DNA of 64,000 nt, from positions 682,001 through 746,000 of the forward strand of contig NZ_BKZW01000001.1 of assembly GCF_008974265.1 (NCBI RefSeq), given 5' to 3'. Below, piece by piece: positions 35,563 to 44,868 of this stretch. Numbering within the stretch: the stretch's first letter is position 1; the number at the start of each line of letters is the position of its first letter. Source of the stretch: Dictyobacter vulcani (GTDB taxonomy: Bacteria > Chloroflexota > Ktedonobacteria > Ktedonobacterales > Ktedonobacteraceae). Under the pieces are notes generated by a model, which worked only from the letters and a program-made list of their open reading frames with translations, had not been told where the DNA came from and made no database searches. Both the position numbers and the translations under genes were made by a program.

Positions 35563-36519
35563 TTGTCATTACGCCATTTATCACAGACATCTTTACAATT
35601 TATTCTTTTCGGCGGCAAAGGAGGGGTTGGTAAAACAACCATGGCCGCCGCGACTGCGGTCGAACTGGCCAGAGAACACAAAGTACTACTCTTTACAACG
35701 GATCCTGCGCCATCACTTACAGATAGTTTTGGTCAGACAATCGGCAGCGAACCAACGGCTGTTGAACAGGTGCCCAACCTCTTTGCCATGGAGATAGATG
35801 CCAGCAAAGTGCTTAAAGAGTTTAAAGAGAAATATGGCAGCGAAATCCTGGAGATCCTCCAACAGGGAACCTATCTGGCAGATGAAGAGACGGAAGAACT
35901 CTTTCACCTTGAGATTCCTGGACTGGATGAAGTGATGAGTTTTAAACTGATCATGGATTTTATGGAAAATAAAAACTATGACATCTATATTGTAGATACA
36001 GCACCAACCGGCCATACCCTACGGCTCCTCATGTTACCAGAGCTTCTAGATAATTGGATAAAGTTTCTGGGTACGCTGCGTTGGAAGTATCATAAGATGG
36101 TCCAACACTTTGCACGCACTGAGCGTGTTGAAGGTGCTGATAAATTTCTGGTGGAGATGAAAAAGACCGTCAAAAAGGTACATACTCTGCTACAGAATGC
36201 GCAAAAGACAGAGTTTGTAGTGGTCACGATTGCTGAGAAAATGGCCGTTTCGGAAACACAGGACCTCATCCATAGTCTGTCAAAAATGCATATCCCGTCT
36301 CGAGATATCATCATCAATAATATTTTTCCCCGGGATGAGTCTGATTTTATGCATCAGCGCCGACTCTTTCAAGACAAGCATATCCAGACCTTGAAGGAGA
36401 AATTTCCCCAGCATAACGTCACAGAGATTATTTTGCAGGCGACAGAAGTTCAAGGTATAGATAGATTAAGGACATTGGGTACCCAGTTGTTTACAGAAAC
36501 GCCGGAGGAGGATACATAA
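35563..36519 (+). CDS. ArsA/Get3-like ATPase in the gas-vesicle island
   Basis: A 318-residue deviant-Walker ATPase of the ArsA/Get3 family. The P-loop is FGGKGGVGKTTMAAATA, switch I is DPAPSLTDSFG and switch II is DTAPTGHTLRLLMLPELL. There is no zinc-binding CxxC of Get3 and only one ATPase half. The TTG start with TAGGAGG five bases upstream is preferred. It lies 9 bp after gvpL and 3 bp before gvpG, so it is surely co-transcribed. Get3-like proteins shield hydrophobic segments, which would suit the very hydrophobic GvpA; that is inference. Arsenite export is unlikely because no arsB/arsR is near. Confidence 0.85.
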   Translation: MSLRHLSQTSLQFILFGGKGGVGKTTMAAATAVELAREHKVLLFTTDPAPSLTDSFGQTIGSEPTAVEQVPNLFAMEIDASKVLKEFKEKYGSEILEILQQGTYLADEETEELFHLEIPGLDEVMSFKLIMDFMENKNYDIYIVDTAPTGHTLRLLMLPELLDNWIKFLGTLRWKYHKMVQHFARTERVEGADKFLVEMKKTVKKVHTLLQNAQKTEFVVVTIAEKMAVSETQDLIHSLSKMHIPSRDIIINNIFPRDESDFMHQRRLFQDKHIQTLKEKFPQHNVTEIILQATEVQGIDRLRTLGTQLFTETPEEDT

Positions 36520-36522
36520 GCC

Positions 36523-36762
36523 ATGTTTATTCTTGATGATCTATTGATCGGGCTCCCCGTCAAAGGCTTTAAAAGCATCCTTAGAACCATCGCAGATATG
36601 GCCGAAGAGGAATTAACGGACGAATCCAAAATAAAAGAGGAACTACTTATGTTGCAGACCCTATTTGTAACTGATCAAATTACTGAAGAAGAGTATCAAA
36701 GTCGGGAGGACGAACTTGTAGCAAGACTTAGCCTGGCGGAAGAAGGAGAGAGTGAACTATGA
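36523..36762 (+). CDS. gvpG: Gas vesicle protein GvpG
   Basis: A 79-residue GvpG. The N-terminus MFILDDLLIGLPVKGFKSIL and the acidic coiled-coil remainder (EEYQSREDELVARL) are characteristic. GvpG is an accessory assembly protein that interacts with GvpF/L. The stop codon overlaps the next start as ATGA, implying translational coupling. Confidence 0.92.
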   Translation: MFILDDLLIGLPVKGFKSILRTIADMAEEELTDESKIKEELLMLQTLFVTDQITEEEYQSREDELVARLSLAEEGESEL

Positions 36763-38448
36763 GCACAGAAGAGACACAGGAAACCAAACAAGTCAGAGAC
36801 GAAGTCAAAAAGACCAAACATAAAGAGGATGCTGCTCATCGTAATAGACGCTTGACAGGTGTACATGACCTCAAAGGGCAAGCGATCTTAAAAGCTCACG
36901 GGGACTCAAAGGGGCACGAGGTATCAAAGGGGCGCGCGATCTCAAAGGCGCAAATGGCCTCAAGGGTGCAAATGGCCTCAAAGGAGCACACGATCTCAAG
37001 GGCGTGCAAGATATTACTGGAACTGGTGGTGGCGCTAATGGACTACAAATAGGACTCAAAGTCATACAAGAGGTTGTAAAAGATCAACTACAAGGGAACA
37101 TCGTAAAACTCAAGGAAAATTTAACTGAGGCCAGCGAAACCATGAAAGATAATCTGCAAGCTGGCTTGCAATCAGCTTTCCAAACCGGAGCTGATGCAAT
37201 GGAAGCATCACGAGACCAATCCTCCCAGGAGCATCACAACAAAAACGAAATTGTGAAGCCTGCTACTGATAAGCACGAGCTAGCAAAAACATCATCAAAA
37301 GACAGTCAGAGCTATGTTGACAGGTCAAGAGAGTTATTTACAAGACTAATAGCAGACGGCAATAATCTGGAAGATCTTGTAGACAAATTAGTGGGAAACA
37401 TTGGCACGGCCAAAAATACGCTGGACAAGATCTCCACCGGTATTGATATTGCCCGGGATGCACTTGAACAGGCTGGTCCTCTCATAGGTCAGCAAGAAAA
37501 CATGAAAAAGCTCCAGGAAATCCTGAATGCGTTAGCACCACGCGTTAGAATGGCCAAAGAAATCATAGATAAAATTGAGCTCTTGCTCAATTCTCAGGGC
37601 GACGACTCAACGATAAGAAGCATATTGGATAAGTTTACCGGGGGGTTGATAATGTACAGGATGTCTTGCTTAAGGTCAAAGAAAGAGTTGATACGCTACA
37701 GGGAACATTAAGCAAAATCACTGTCATCATTAAAGCGCTCGATAAAATCGCGCCGATGATTGATAAAAAATCAGAAATCAGTACAGCACGCAACATATTA
37801 AGTACTGTCACGACGACGATTAAAACAGTAGAAAATATACTTAATGTCGCCACAACAAATATCCATACAGTACAACGCGTACTGGACAAACTTATGTCCA
37901 TTGCAAGTCAACAAGCAGAAGCAGCACAAACAATTGAAGCCGATAAGCAGCCTTCCGGATTGATAGCTCCACCTGATCAAGAAGCTACCAACAACCAAAA
38001 GCCTGACGCCACCGTTACGCAACCTGACCAGGAAGTTACAGACAATAAAGAACCTGCTACCACCGTTACGCAACCCGATCAGGAAGTTACAGACGATCAA
38101 AAGCCTTCCGCCACAGTCGCGCAACCCGACCAGAAAACTAAAGACGACAAAAAAACCGTCAATGAGGTCGACCGTCCTGCTCAACAAGTCAAAGAGAAAA
38201 CCACTGACGAGGTCGCGCAACCTGACCAGGAAACGGGGTCAGATCAAACAAAGGATCAAGATGCTGAGATAGAACAAGAAGATAATCCAGAAGGAAACAT
38301 GTTAGGGTCATTGAAAAATGCAAGTATCATCAATCCAGACGCACAATCTATGCAGCAGAAGATCGAAAAATCTCGTTCAGAACTCCCACCTGACTCAGGA
38401 ATCGTTAGTTATCCTGGCCATGTCTTTCTTGTTCTAAAAGAAAAATAG
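36759..38448 (+). CDS. Long amphipathic-helix repeat protein with C-terminal Gly-His module (two frameshifts)
   Basis: Read with one base restored at GGG 36876-36878 and one at the G6 run at 37639-37644, this is a single 563-residue protein. Unrepaired it splits into three overlapping ORFs. N-terminal (1-45): charged. Then about 12 short repeats of the type DLKGA/NGLKGA. Residues 100-400: long helices with a loose 33-44 residue period (ILxxLxxxV...LxKIxPLI), e.g. LQEILNALAPRV and IIKALDKIAPMIDKKSEI. Next, Pro/Asp/Gln repeats (TQPDQEVTDN). Last 47 residues: SLKNASIINPDAQS, then GIVSYPGHVFLVLKEK. It may be a GvpC-like outer scaffold; there is no sequence proof. Confidence 0.75.
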
Positions 38449-38517
38449 GCAAAAACCTGGCACTCATAAACAACCTGCCATTGGTGATAAAGCGATTTCA
38501 GAAGCAAATAAGGAGCC

Positions 38518-38546
38518 TTGACAAAGCAATTTCTATCTTCTATTAT
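38518..38546 (+). promoter_or_regulatory. Promoter, one of a duplicated pair (copy 2)
   Basis: TTGACA-N17-TATTAT; the surrounding 60 bp closely match copy 1 at 30167. It starts just after the helical-repeat gene and drives the gene at 38762. Confidence 0.75.
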
Positions 38547-38761
38547 CAATGTAGATTGGAACCAAGCATTCAGTAAAAATGGGTAAGGATTTTTCTTCGC
38601 TACTCCTACCTGCTGCGAGGTCCAAATCATATCCCCCAATGTTATACGGCCATGCGGTCACCTACGATCGTCTACATAATGCGCACTATGTGTACTGTTA
38701 CTGTAGGGAATATCCCCCATTAAATGTGAGCATGGAACAAGATTTCATCTTTGGAGGATTT

Positions 38762-39093
38762 ATGGCTCAGGATAAGGATAAACAAACAAAAAGTACAAGC
38801 CAGGATCAAAGCGAAAAAAAAGATGCTGTGACAGAAACAAAAGCAGGTAGCAAGGCTGGACAAACCGCCAAACCAGAACAGCCAGATGAGCAACAAGATG
38901 TTGAACAAAAAGAAGAAGCCAACTCTCTCCTGCAGGTCTTAGATTTTTTAAAGAATTCCAACCTGATAAACCTGGACATGCCTTTAAAATCCCTATTCGA
39001 TCAGGTTCAAAATATACAAGCAGACCCATCCACCGAGTGGGACTCATTGGCGACACAGGTCACTGGGCTCTTGTCTGGCAGAAAAAAGAATGA
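38762..39093 (+). CDS. Gas-vesicle-island protein with shared C-terminal module (short form 2, one frameshift)
   Basis: A paralogue of the protein at 30798: an acidic/Gln/Lys-rich N-terminal half (MAQDKDKQTKSTSQDQSEK), then SLLQVLDFLKNSNLINLD, PLKSLFDQV and EW. As it stands the frame continues out of register to 39124. Restoring one G in the GGG at 39039-39041 gives GLIGDTGHWALVWQKKE and a stop at 39093 (110 residues), matching the module exactly. GGAGG lies 4 bp before the ATG, as in the paralogue. Upstream in-frame starts at 38731 or 38579 are less likely. Confidence 0.72.
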
Positions 39094-39127
39094 CTTCACC
39101 TCTCTTATACAGTGCCTTCATTAGACA

Positions 39128-39169
39128 ACAATAGGTCTGTAAAATAGAAAAAATTCATAGACCTATTGT
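39128..39169 (+). terminator. Terminator after short form 2
   Basis: ACAATAGGTCT (39128-39138) pairs with AGACCTATTGT (39159-39169), 35 bp past the repaired stop. Confidence 0.6.
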
Positions 39170-39203
39170 CGAGGCCACCAGTTATAGAAGGAGTGGTCTA
39201 CCT

Positions 39204-40160
39204 ATGGCTGAACAATTCGACAAAATTTATCACTGCTATGACCACGCCCTGAACTGGCTTGAGGAGCGCAAAGAACTCTTTAATCCCCTCGCATATGAAT
39301 CTGATCATGCTTCCTCAGATATTTATCTAACCAAAGCGTTAGGTGAACTGGGGCTTTTGTGTATGCTTTATTGCCGTAGTGTGGATGGTGAAATCGATCC
39401 AAGGATAGCGCGTTTTCTAGACCTAATCTCAAGTATATGGGAGCAGGCAGACTACCAGGAACGCATTATGCGCAGGCCTGAATACTTCCAGATTTACACG
39501 ATGGTTTATATTGTTCTGCGCCAATGCAATATTATTCCTGAGACCAATAAACCGCTGATTCAAAGGGTAATTGATCAGGGATATGTCATTGCCACGGAAA
39601 CAACACCAATGAGAATGCTGGATCGTCGGCATATGCTTGATTGTGGTAAGTTTACCTATTCATTACCTGCCTACGAGGATATTTATCATCAGACGCTGTT
39701 AGCCCGGAGTCCTGAACTGGCATACTTAACAGATAATGATGTATATGCCATCACCCACACGCTTTTTTACCTCACCGATTTTGGACGTACTCCATCTCCC
39801 CTACTCCATGGAGAACATCTCGCCAAAGTTCAGTGGATAATCGAGACCTTATTGGGATTGTATGTCCGCCGTAAAAACTGGGATCTGGTTGGAGAGTTAT
39901 TACTCGATTGTTATTGCTTACATTGGTATCCCGAAGTCATTTTTGATCTGGCCTGGGAAACAATCACGCAATGTCAGTTGCCAGATGGTTCTATTCCCGG
40001 TCCTCGCTATTCACAAGAGCAACTGGCAACCCTGGATGATACAGCAAGCTTACATTATTGTTTTGAGGAAAATTATCACACCACAATTGTAAATGCCCTT
40101 ACCTGTTTCCTGACTTACCAGGAGTTGAAAACGTCTGCTAATGGAAAACCGAAAGGATAG
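39204..40160 (+). CDS. Uncharacterised all-alpha protein, possibly DUF6895-like
   Basis: A 318-residue, mostly alpha-helical protein with no catalytic motif I can name. It begins FDKIYHCYDHALNWLEERK. It has repeated helix pairs (ALGELGLLCMLYCRS, VYAITHTLFYLTDFG, IFDLAWETITQCQLPDGSIP) and ends EENYHTTIVNALTCFLTYQEL, giving the look of an alpha/alpha toroid as in DUF6895-type or prenyltransferase-like folds. The start has AGAAGGAG upstream. It is 3 bp before a second protein of similar size and style, so they probably act together. Its place inside the gas-vesicle island is unexplained. Confidence 0.6.
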   Translation: MAEQFDKIYHCYDHALNWLEERKELFNPLAYESDHASSDIYLTKALGELGLLCMLYCRSVDGEIDPRIARFLDLISSIWEQADYQERIMRRPEYFQIYTMVYIVLRQCNIIPETNKPLIQRVIDQGYVIATETTPMRMLDRRHMLDCGKFTYSLPAYEDIYHQTLLARSPELAYLTDNDVYAITHTLFYLTDFGRTPSPLLHGEHLAKVQWIIETLLGLYVRRKNWDLVGELLLDCYCLHWYPEVIFDLAWETITQCQLPDGSIPGPRYSQEQLATLDDTASLHYCFEENYHTTIVNALTCFLTYQELKTSANGKPKG

Positions 40161-40163
40161 ACT

Positions 40164-41075
40164 ATGGATTCTCGTTCTCTGGTATCTGAGCAGGTGAGAT
40201 CAGCGGGGGCGCGAGCACGAGATTGGCTGGTAGCAGCGCAAAAACTAGAAGGGCCTGACTCAACACTCAATCCTCGCCACGCGTTCCAAATCCTGGTAGG
40301 GCTCTGGATCTGTGAGCAGGGACTCATTGAAGATCAAACATTCGCTTGTACCAGTGCATACACACACAAAGTATGCCAGTGTATCCCTGATGACACAGAG
40401 GAGGCAATGGAGTTCCTTTATTCAGATCCTGCTCTGGTATTATTCTCCCTCGGCATTTTGCGCTTTTTCGATGTACATAGCAGTCAGATCGAACTGTTTG
40501 CCACTAAAATCAGTGAATTATTGCAAGAACACGCGGATCAGGATGAGGAGGAGGCAAATGAGCTCTTTCTGGTACGTTTTCTGCTGCGGCGTTTACACCT
40601 GCATGCGCCATTGCCAGCATATACGTTACATGAGATGCCTGCAGGCAAGCTTATTGATGCCGATGATGCTAGCGTTAGTATGCTTGTCAAGAATATAATG
40701 GCAGCCACTCACTATGGGCAGGTTACCCGTGGTATGGAAACAAACTTCGTACAGACGCTGAACTCCCTCCTACCAGTTATCATGTTTGACTACTTCCGTA
40801 CATATAACCTTGAGGCAGGTATGCAAATTCTGCGCTGTATGCGTTACCTGCACATGTACGAAAACAGGAGTAGAGGTGCGGGACTTCATTTTCTGCTGGC
40901 TCAGCAGCAGACGGATGGTCACTTTGGTTTTCTCGCCTACGAATTGAACCAGCTAAAAACAACTGAACACCTGACCTCGCCCGATCTCCATGTCTACCTG
41001 CCCCTTACAGTATCCTTTCTCTGGACAATTGCTGAAACTGCTCATCCTCAATTTGTTCTTACCCAGAGCTTTTGA
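40164..41075 (+). CDS. Uncharacterised all-alpha protein, partner of 39204
   Basis: A 303-residue helical protein starting SLVSEQVRSAGARARDWLV. The motifs LVGLWICEQGLI, LALFSLGIL-like ALVLFSLGILRFF and LHFLLAQQQTDGHFGFLAYEL suggest an alpha/alpha-toroid fold similar to its neighbour (LxxQQxxDGxFG is reminiscent of terpenoid-cyclase/prenyltransferase repeats, QLPDGS in the neighbour). It has a tight 3-bp gap to 39204, then is convergent with the gvpF/L gene at 41101. No family is recognised. Confidence 0.6.
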   Translation: MDSRSLVSEQVRSAGARARDWLVAAQKLEGPDSTLNPRHAFQILVGLWICEQGLIEDQTFACTSAYTHKVCQCIPDDTEEAMEFLYSDPALVLFSLGILRFFDVHSSQIELFATKISELLQEHADQDEEEANELFLVRFLLRRLHLHAPLPAYTLHEMPAGKLIDADDASVSMLVKNIMAATHYGQVTRGMETNFVQTLNSLLPVIMFDYFRTYNLEAGMQILRCMRYLHMYENRSRGAGLHFLLAQQQTDGHFGFLAYELNQLKTTEHLTSPDLHVYLPLTVSFLWTIAETAHPQFVLTQSF

Positions 41076-41100
41076 ATACTACTGGCGTGCCCATCTGTTC

Positions 41101-42204
41101 TTACATGAAGTTGTATGGAGGCCAGGGACCAGAAAATTCAAGTTCTAGCTCCAATGGGGAATATTGTGCGGTGATTTTTTTTGCCTGCTCCTGGAAAGCT
41201 ACAACGTTATCTCGTCCGACTAAATAGGCGGCATTGAGAATCATCTCTTTTTTCTTGCCAGTCACTTTTTGTGCTAAGAGATCATTCTGTTTCATTTCAA
41301 AGGCTGCGGTTCCAAACGTAGTAAAAATGTGCTCGCCAATTCGGGACAATTCAGCATTTGCACGGTCCTTAAGCTGCTCTTCCCTTTTTCTGGCGAATAA
41401 ATACGCCGTCCCTTTTGATAATGACTCTTGTTGTTCTTGTTGTCTGGCTAATTCTGGATCATGTCGGGTAATATGTTGGATAGCAACCTGGATATCAACA
41501 TAGACCTTGAGTCCACATTCCACCTTCCCTTCAAATTTAGCGAGCAGAGCTTTAAAATCTTCTCCTTGCTCGACGAGCAGCTTCACCGCAGCCCGCTTAT
41601 CTTTCAAAATCGTACCGAACTTTAGTGGAACGATCGTCGTATGCTGCATGATAGTATCAATAACATGCTCATGAGCCTGTAGTATTGCCCCATCTTCGTT
41701 ATTAACTACTCCGGGCGTTTGTGCCAGGACCGCATATAAGTTTTTTACTTGCTCCTGAAACTGGCTGATATTGATCTCGCTCACCATCACACAGATTCCA
41801 CTGCCCTTCACAGGGTAAACTTTGTTCTTTGTATCAATACCAGGTATATCCAGTTGGCCGGGGCTCTTTTTGACTAAGCCATAGGCATAGAGCCCATAGG
41901 TTGGATAAATTGGCTCTGTAGCAGGCGTCTCTTGAATGTGTTCAACGGTAGCAAGTGGAATTGGATCCGTCTGAGGTGGTGAGGCGTAACTCTGGATTAT
42001 CTCTCCCTGCAATGTGGAAAGACGTGATCGTGTCAGCTCAAGCTGTAATTGCGCTTCCGCAAGCCGCTGTTCGGTTGTCTGAATGTCTTTCTGGCATTGT
42101 TCTAACAAAGCTATCAGCTTTGCGGCTGGCTCTTGCTTACGAGGTTTTTTGGTAGACTCAGAGGCAGAATGAGCCTTATCCATTGTCTGTTCTATATGTT
42201 CCAT
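41101..42204 (-). CDS. gvpF: GvpF/GvpL family protein with N-terminal coiled coil
   Basis: A 367-residue protein. Residues 25-70 are a long coiled coil (LIALLEQCQKDIQTTEQRLA), followed by a Pro/Thr linker. Residues 100-367 are the GvpF/L domain with YGLYAYGLVKKS, HTTIVPLKFGTILKD and the terminal FSGPWPPYNFM. The terminal PPYNF is a family hallmark. The coiled coil may give oligomerisation or a partner site. It is downstream of gvpO in the minus-strand block; its stop is 26 bp from that of 40164. Confidence 0.9.
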   Translation of the reverse strand: MEHIEQTMDKAHSASESTKKPRKQEPAAKLIALLEQCQKDIQTTEQRLAEAQLQLELTRSRLSTLQGEIIQSYASPPQTDPIPLATVEHIQETPATEPIYPTYGLYAYGLVKKSPGQLDIPGIDTKNKVYPVKGSGICVMVSEINISQFQEQVKNLYAVLAQTPGVVNNEDGAILQAHEHVIDTIMQHTTIVPLKFGTILKDKRAAVKLLVEQGEDFKALLAKFEGKVECGLKVYVDIQVAIQHITRHDPELARQQEQQESLSKGTAYLFARKREEQLKDRANAELSRIGEHIFTTFGTAAFEMKQNDLLAQKVTGKKKEMILNAAYLVGRDNVVAFQEQAKKITAQYSPLELELEFSGPWPPYNFM

Positions 42205-42318
42205 AGAGCTCTTCTCATTTTCGTGCTCCCACCTATCAATAATGTGATGGTTGCTACGGCCACAAGCGGGTCGCTAACGGTTTTAGTTAGCTATAAGAAA
42301 ATGATAAAGCAATCCTTG

Positions 42319-42588
42319 CTATATCTCATCGTTGTCTTCTGAATTACGATCCTTCTCCTGTCTAAAAGAATAGGCTTCCAGATCCTTATCCAGCTTGACG
42401 ATGTAATACTCAGTTTTAAATACGCGGTGACCGGGCAGCGTACGCTCTCTTTCTACTACCTGGGCCTCAGCAATCCATTCGTCGTTGACCCTGGAGATCC
42501 CAATAATTTTTACACTTTCTCCAAGTTCTTTAATTTCAAGTGTATCCTGCAAAAATTGCATTACTTTCTCTTTGACGGTATTAATCAT
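42319..42588 (-). CDS. gvpO: Gas vesicle protein GvpO
   Basis: An 89-residue GvpO-family protein. The core includes GVSRVNDEW-like IGISRVNDEWIAEAQVVERE, then VFKTEYYIVKLDKDLEAYSF. The C-terminus is acidic/Asn-rich. GvpO is an accessory protein needed for vesicle production in haloarchaea and actinobacteria. It is between the CDC48-like gene and the coiled-coil gvpF/L. Confidence 0.9.
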   Translation of the reverse strand: MINTVKEKVMQFLQDTLEIKELGESVKIIGISRVNDEWIAEAQVVERERTLPGHRVFKTEYYIVKLDKDLEAYSFRQEKDRNSEDNDEI

Positions 42589-42749
42589 AATCTTGTATCC
42601 TGCTCCGATAGTAGATTAACTTTTTTTCAGTGTATCATCTTCACTTTAAGGGGTCAAAGTCAGGTATTTACACAATTTCTTGTGCTAATAACCAGACAAT
42701 TCGCACTTTCAACACCCATTTCCTGTAAGGGTTTTGATGAAAAATGAAC

Positions 42750-44867
42750 TTACGTATCTACAGTTGAACCTTCTCTGGCCGCAATAAAGTGCTTCTCTTC
42801 AATCAGTAATTTCTCCAGGTCCTGCTCATCCTTTTGCAAAAACTCTTGAATTGCTAGCAAACTTGCCCTCTGGCAAATGGATGCAATCTCTGCTCCCACT
42901 AATCCTTCAGCTTCTTGAGCCAGGAGTTGCAAATTCACTTCCTTAGCAATTGGCTTCCCTCGCGTATGCACATTGAATATTGCCTCACGCGCTTGCAGGT
43001 CAGGTTTTGGTAACTCGATCGTCAGATCAAAGCGACCTGGCCTCAACATGGCGGCGTCGATTAAATCCGGTCGATTAGTGCTGGCCAGCACCAATACTCC
43101 CCGCAATTCTTCAATCCCATCCATCTCGGTTAAGAACTGGGTCGTCACCCGTTCGGTTACCTGATCACCTGAACTGAGACCGCGCTTTGGTATCAGCGTT
43201 TCAATTTCATCAAAAAACAAGATGCAGGGTGCGGCCAGCCGAGCCTTTTTGAATACTTCACGAATGCCGCGCTCGCTTTCACCAACGTATCTGGACATGA
43301 GTTCTGGACCTGAGATCGCGATGAAGTTAACCTCGGCTTCTTTAGCAATCGCTTTGGCAATCAGCGTTTTGCCGGTACCAGGCTCACCGGCTAAGAGAAT
43401 GCCCTTGGCAGGTCTGGTATTGGCTCTGGCATATACCTCGGGATGGTATAAGGGATCGCGGACTGTTTCGATGAGAATACGTTTGATCGTGTCCAGACCA
43501 CCAATGTCAGAAAAACCTATTTCTGGAATTTCGGTGAAAACCTCACGAATAGCCGATGGCTCGATCTCGCGTAAAGCGCTCAGAAAATCATCCATGGTAA
43601 CTTCGAGGGCGAGGATATCTTCTTCAGGAAGAATCCCTTGCTCAAAATCGATCTTAGGCAAGAAACGACGAATCGCGTGCATGGCCGCCTCACGGGCCAG
43701 TGCGGTCAGGTCGGCTCCGACAAAACCATGCGTGAGAAAGGCTAAACGCTCGATATCAACGTCTTCGGCTAGAGGTACACCTCTGGTATGAATGGTGAGA
43801 ATTTCTTTGCGACCGATCTTATCTGGAATGGGGATGACTATTTCGCGATCAAAGCGTCCTGGACGCCGTAAGGCAGGATCAAGGCTATCTGGTAGGTTCG
43901 TCGCACCAATAATAATGATCTGGCCTCGCTCTTCCAAACCATCCATTAAAGCCAGCAGTTGTGAGACGACGCGTAATTCAACCTGCTTCTCTCCACCTAG
44001 CTCTTCCCTTTTAGGCGCAATGGCATCAAGTTCATCAAAAAAGAGAATGGTTGGTGCGTTACGTTTGGCTTTCTCAAAAATGTTGCGTAGATGGGCTTCG
44101 GACTCACCATAAAACTTATGCATAATCTCTGGTCCTGAGAGGTGCAGGAAGGCCGCATCTGTTTCATTGGCGATGACTCTGGCAATCAGCGTCTTACCGC
44201 AGCCAGGCGGTCCGTGCAAAAGCACACCTTTAGGAGGGGCAATCCCTAGACGCGCAAAAATACGTGGGAAGCGTAAAGGCAGTTCTATCATTTCTCGGAT
44301 GCGCTTTACTTGATTTCCCAATCCACCAATATCTTCATACGTCAGTCGTACATCGGCGGCTTTGCCTTCACCCGTAATTGAGATGGTCGATTGTGGAGTA
44401 ATTAATACGGCACCAGTAGGTTGGATGTCAACGACCCTGAAGTCTTGTTTCTTTGTTCCCAGGAGGGTGATTTGAACTCTGTCACCACGCGTAACAGGCA
44501 TAGTAGCAAGTTGTTTCGCAAGATAGGCCCGATCAGTCATTGTTTTATCCAATATATTCAATGGTGAAAGCGTAATTTTTCTGCCTTGCACTACCTGAAT
44601 TTTACCAAGCTTGACCTGTTCATCAAGGCCAACCTGTGCATTTTCTCTAATGATGCCATCAATTTGTACAATGCCACGCCCTCGCTGCTCTGGAAACGTT
44701 GGCATGATTTTGACGACTGTTTCCCGTTTACCCTTAAGGCTAATAATTTCTCCAGTATCGTTAATGCCTAGTTTGAACATCATCTCTGGATCAACACGGG
44801 CAATGCCACGACCAACATCACGAGGATTTGCTTCGGATACTTTGAGTTGAACCATCATCTCAGCCAT
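42750..44867 (-). CDS. CDC48/VAT-type double AAA+ ATPase
   Basis: A 705-residue hexameric unfoldase/segregase. Residues 1-185 form the double-psi-barrel N-domain (LKVSEANPRDVGRGIARVD). D1: HGPPGCGKTLIARVIAN (Walker A), ILFFDELDAIAPKRE (Walker B), then ATNLPDSLDPALRRPGRFD. D2: AGEPGTGKTLIAKAIAK, ILFFDEIETLIPKR, ASTNRPDLIDAAMLRPGRFD. All arginine-finger and sensor regions look intact. Its start is 1 base from the gvpH-like stop. GvpN (a MoxR-type AAA) is absent here, so this protein may supply the ATPase function in vesicle assembly; that is inference. Confidence 0.93.
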   Translation of the reverse strand: MAEMMVQLKVSEANPRDVGRGIARVDPEMMFKLGINDTGEIISLKGKRETVVKIMPTFPEQRGRGIVQIDGIIRENAQVGLDEQVKLGKIQVVQGRKITLSPLNILDKTMTDRAYLAKQLATMPVTRGDRVQITLLGTKKQDFRVVDIQPTGAVLITPQSTISITGEGKAADVRLTYEDIGGLGNQVKRIREMIELPLRFPRIFARLGIAPPKGVLLHGPPGCGKTLIARVIANETDAAFLHLSGPEIMHKFYGESEAHLRNIFEKAKRNAPTILFFDELDAIAPKREELGGEKQVELRVVSQLLALMDGLEERGQIIIIGATNLPDSLDPALRRPGRFDREIVIPIPDKIGRKEILTIHTRGVPLAEDVDIERLAFLTHGFVGADLTALAREAAMHAIRRFLPKIDFEQGILPEEDILALEVTMDDFLSALREIEPSAIREVFTEIPEIGFSDIGGLDTIKRILIETVRDPLYHPEVYARANTRPAKGILLAGEPGTGKTLIAKAIAKEAEVNFIAISGPELMSRYVGESERGIREVFKKARLAAPCILFFDEIETLIPKRGLSSGDQVTERVTTQFLTEMDGIEELRGVLVLASTNRPDLIDAAMLRPGRFDLTIELPKPDLQAREAIFNVHTRGKPIAKEVNLQLLAQEAEGLVGAEIASICQRASLLAIQEFLQKDEQDLEKLLIEEKHFIAAREGSTVDT

Positions 44868-44868
44868 G

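Noticed and set aside
36759..37711. Three separate small genes after gvpG
   Set aside because: Their junctions fall at G runs and restoring one base at each gives one continuous repeat protein matching the gene at 46570.
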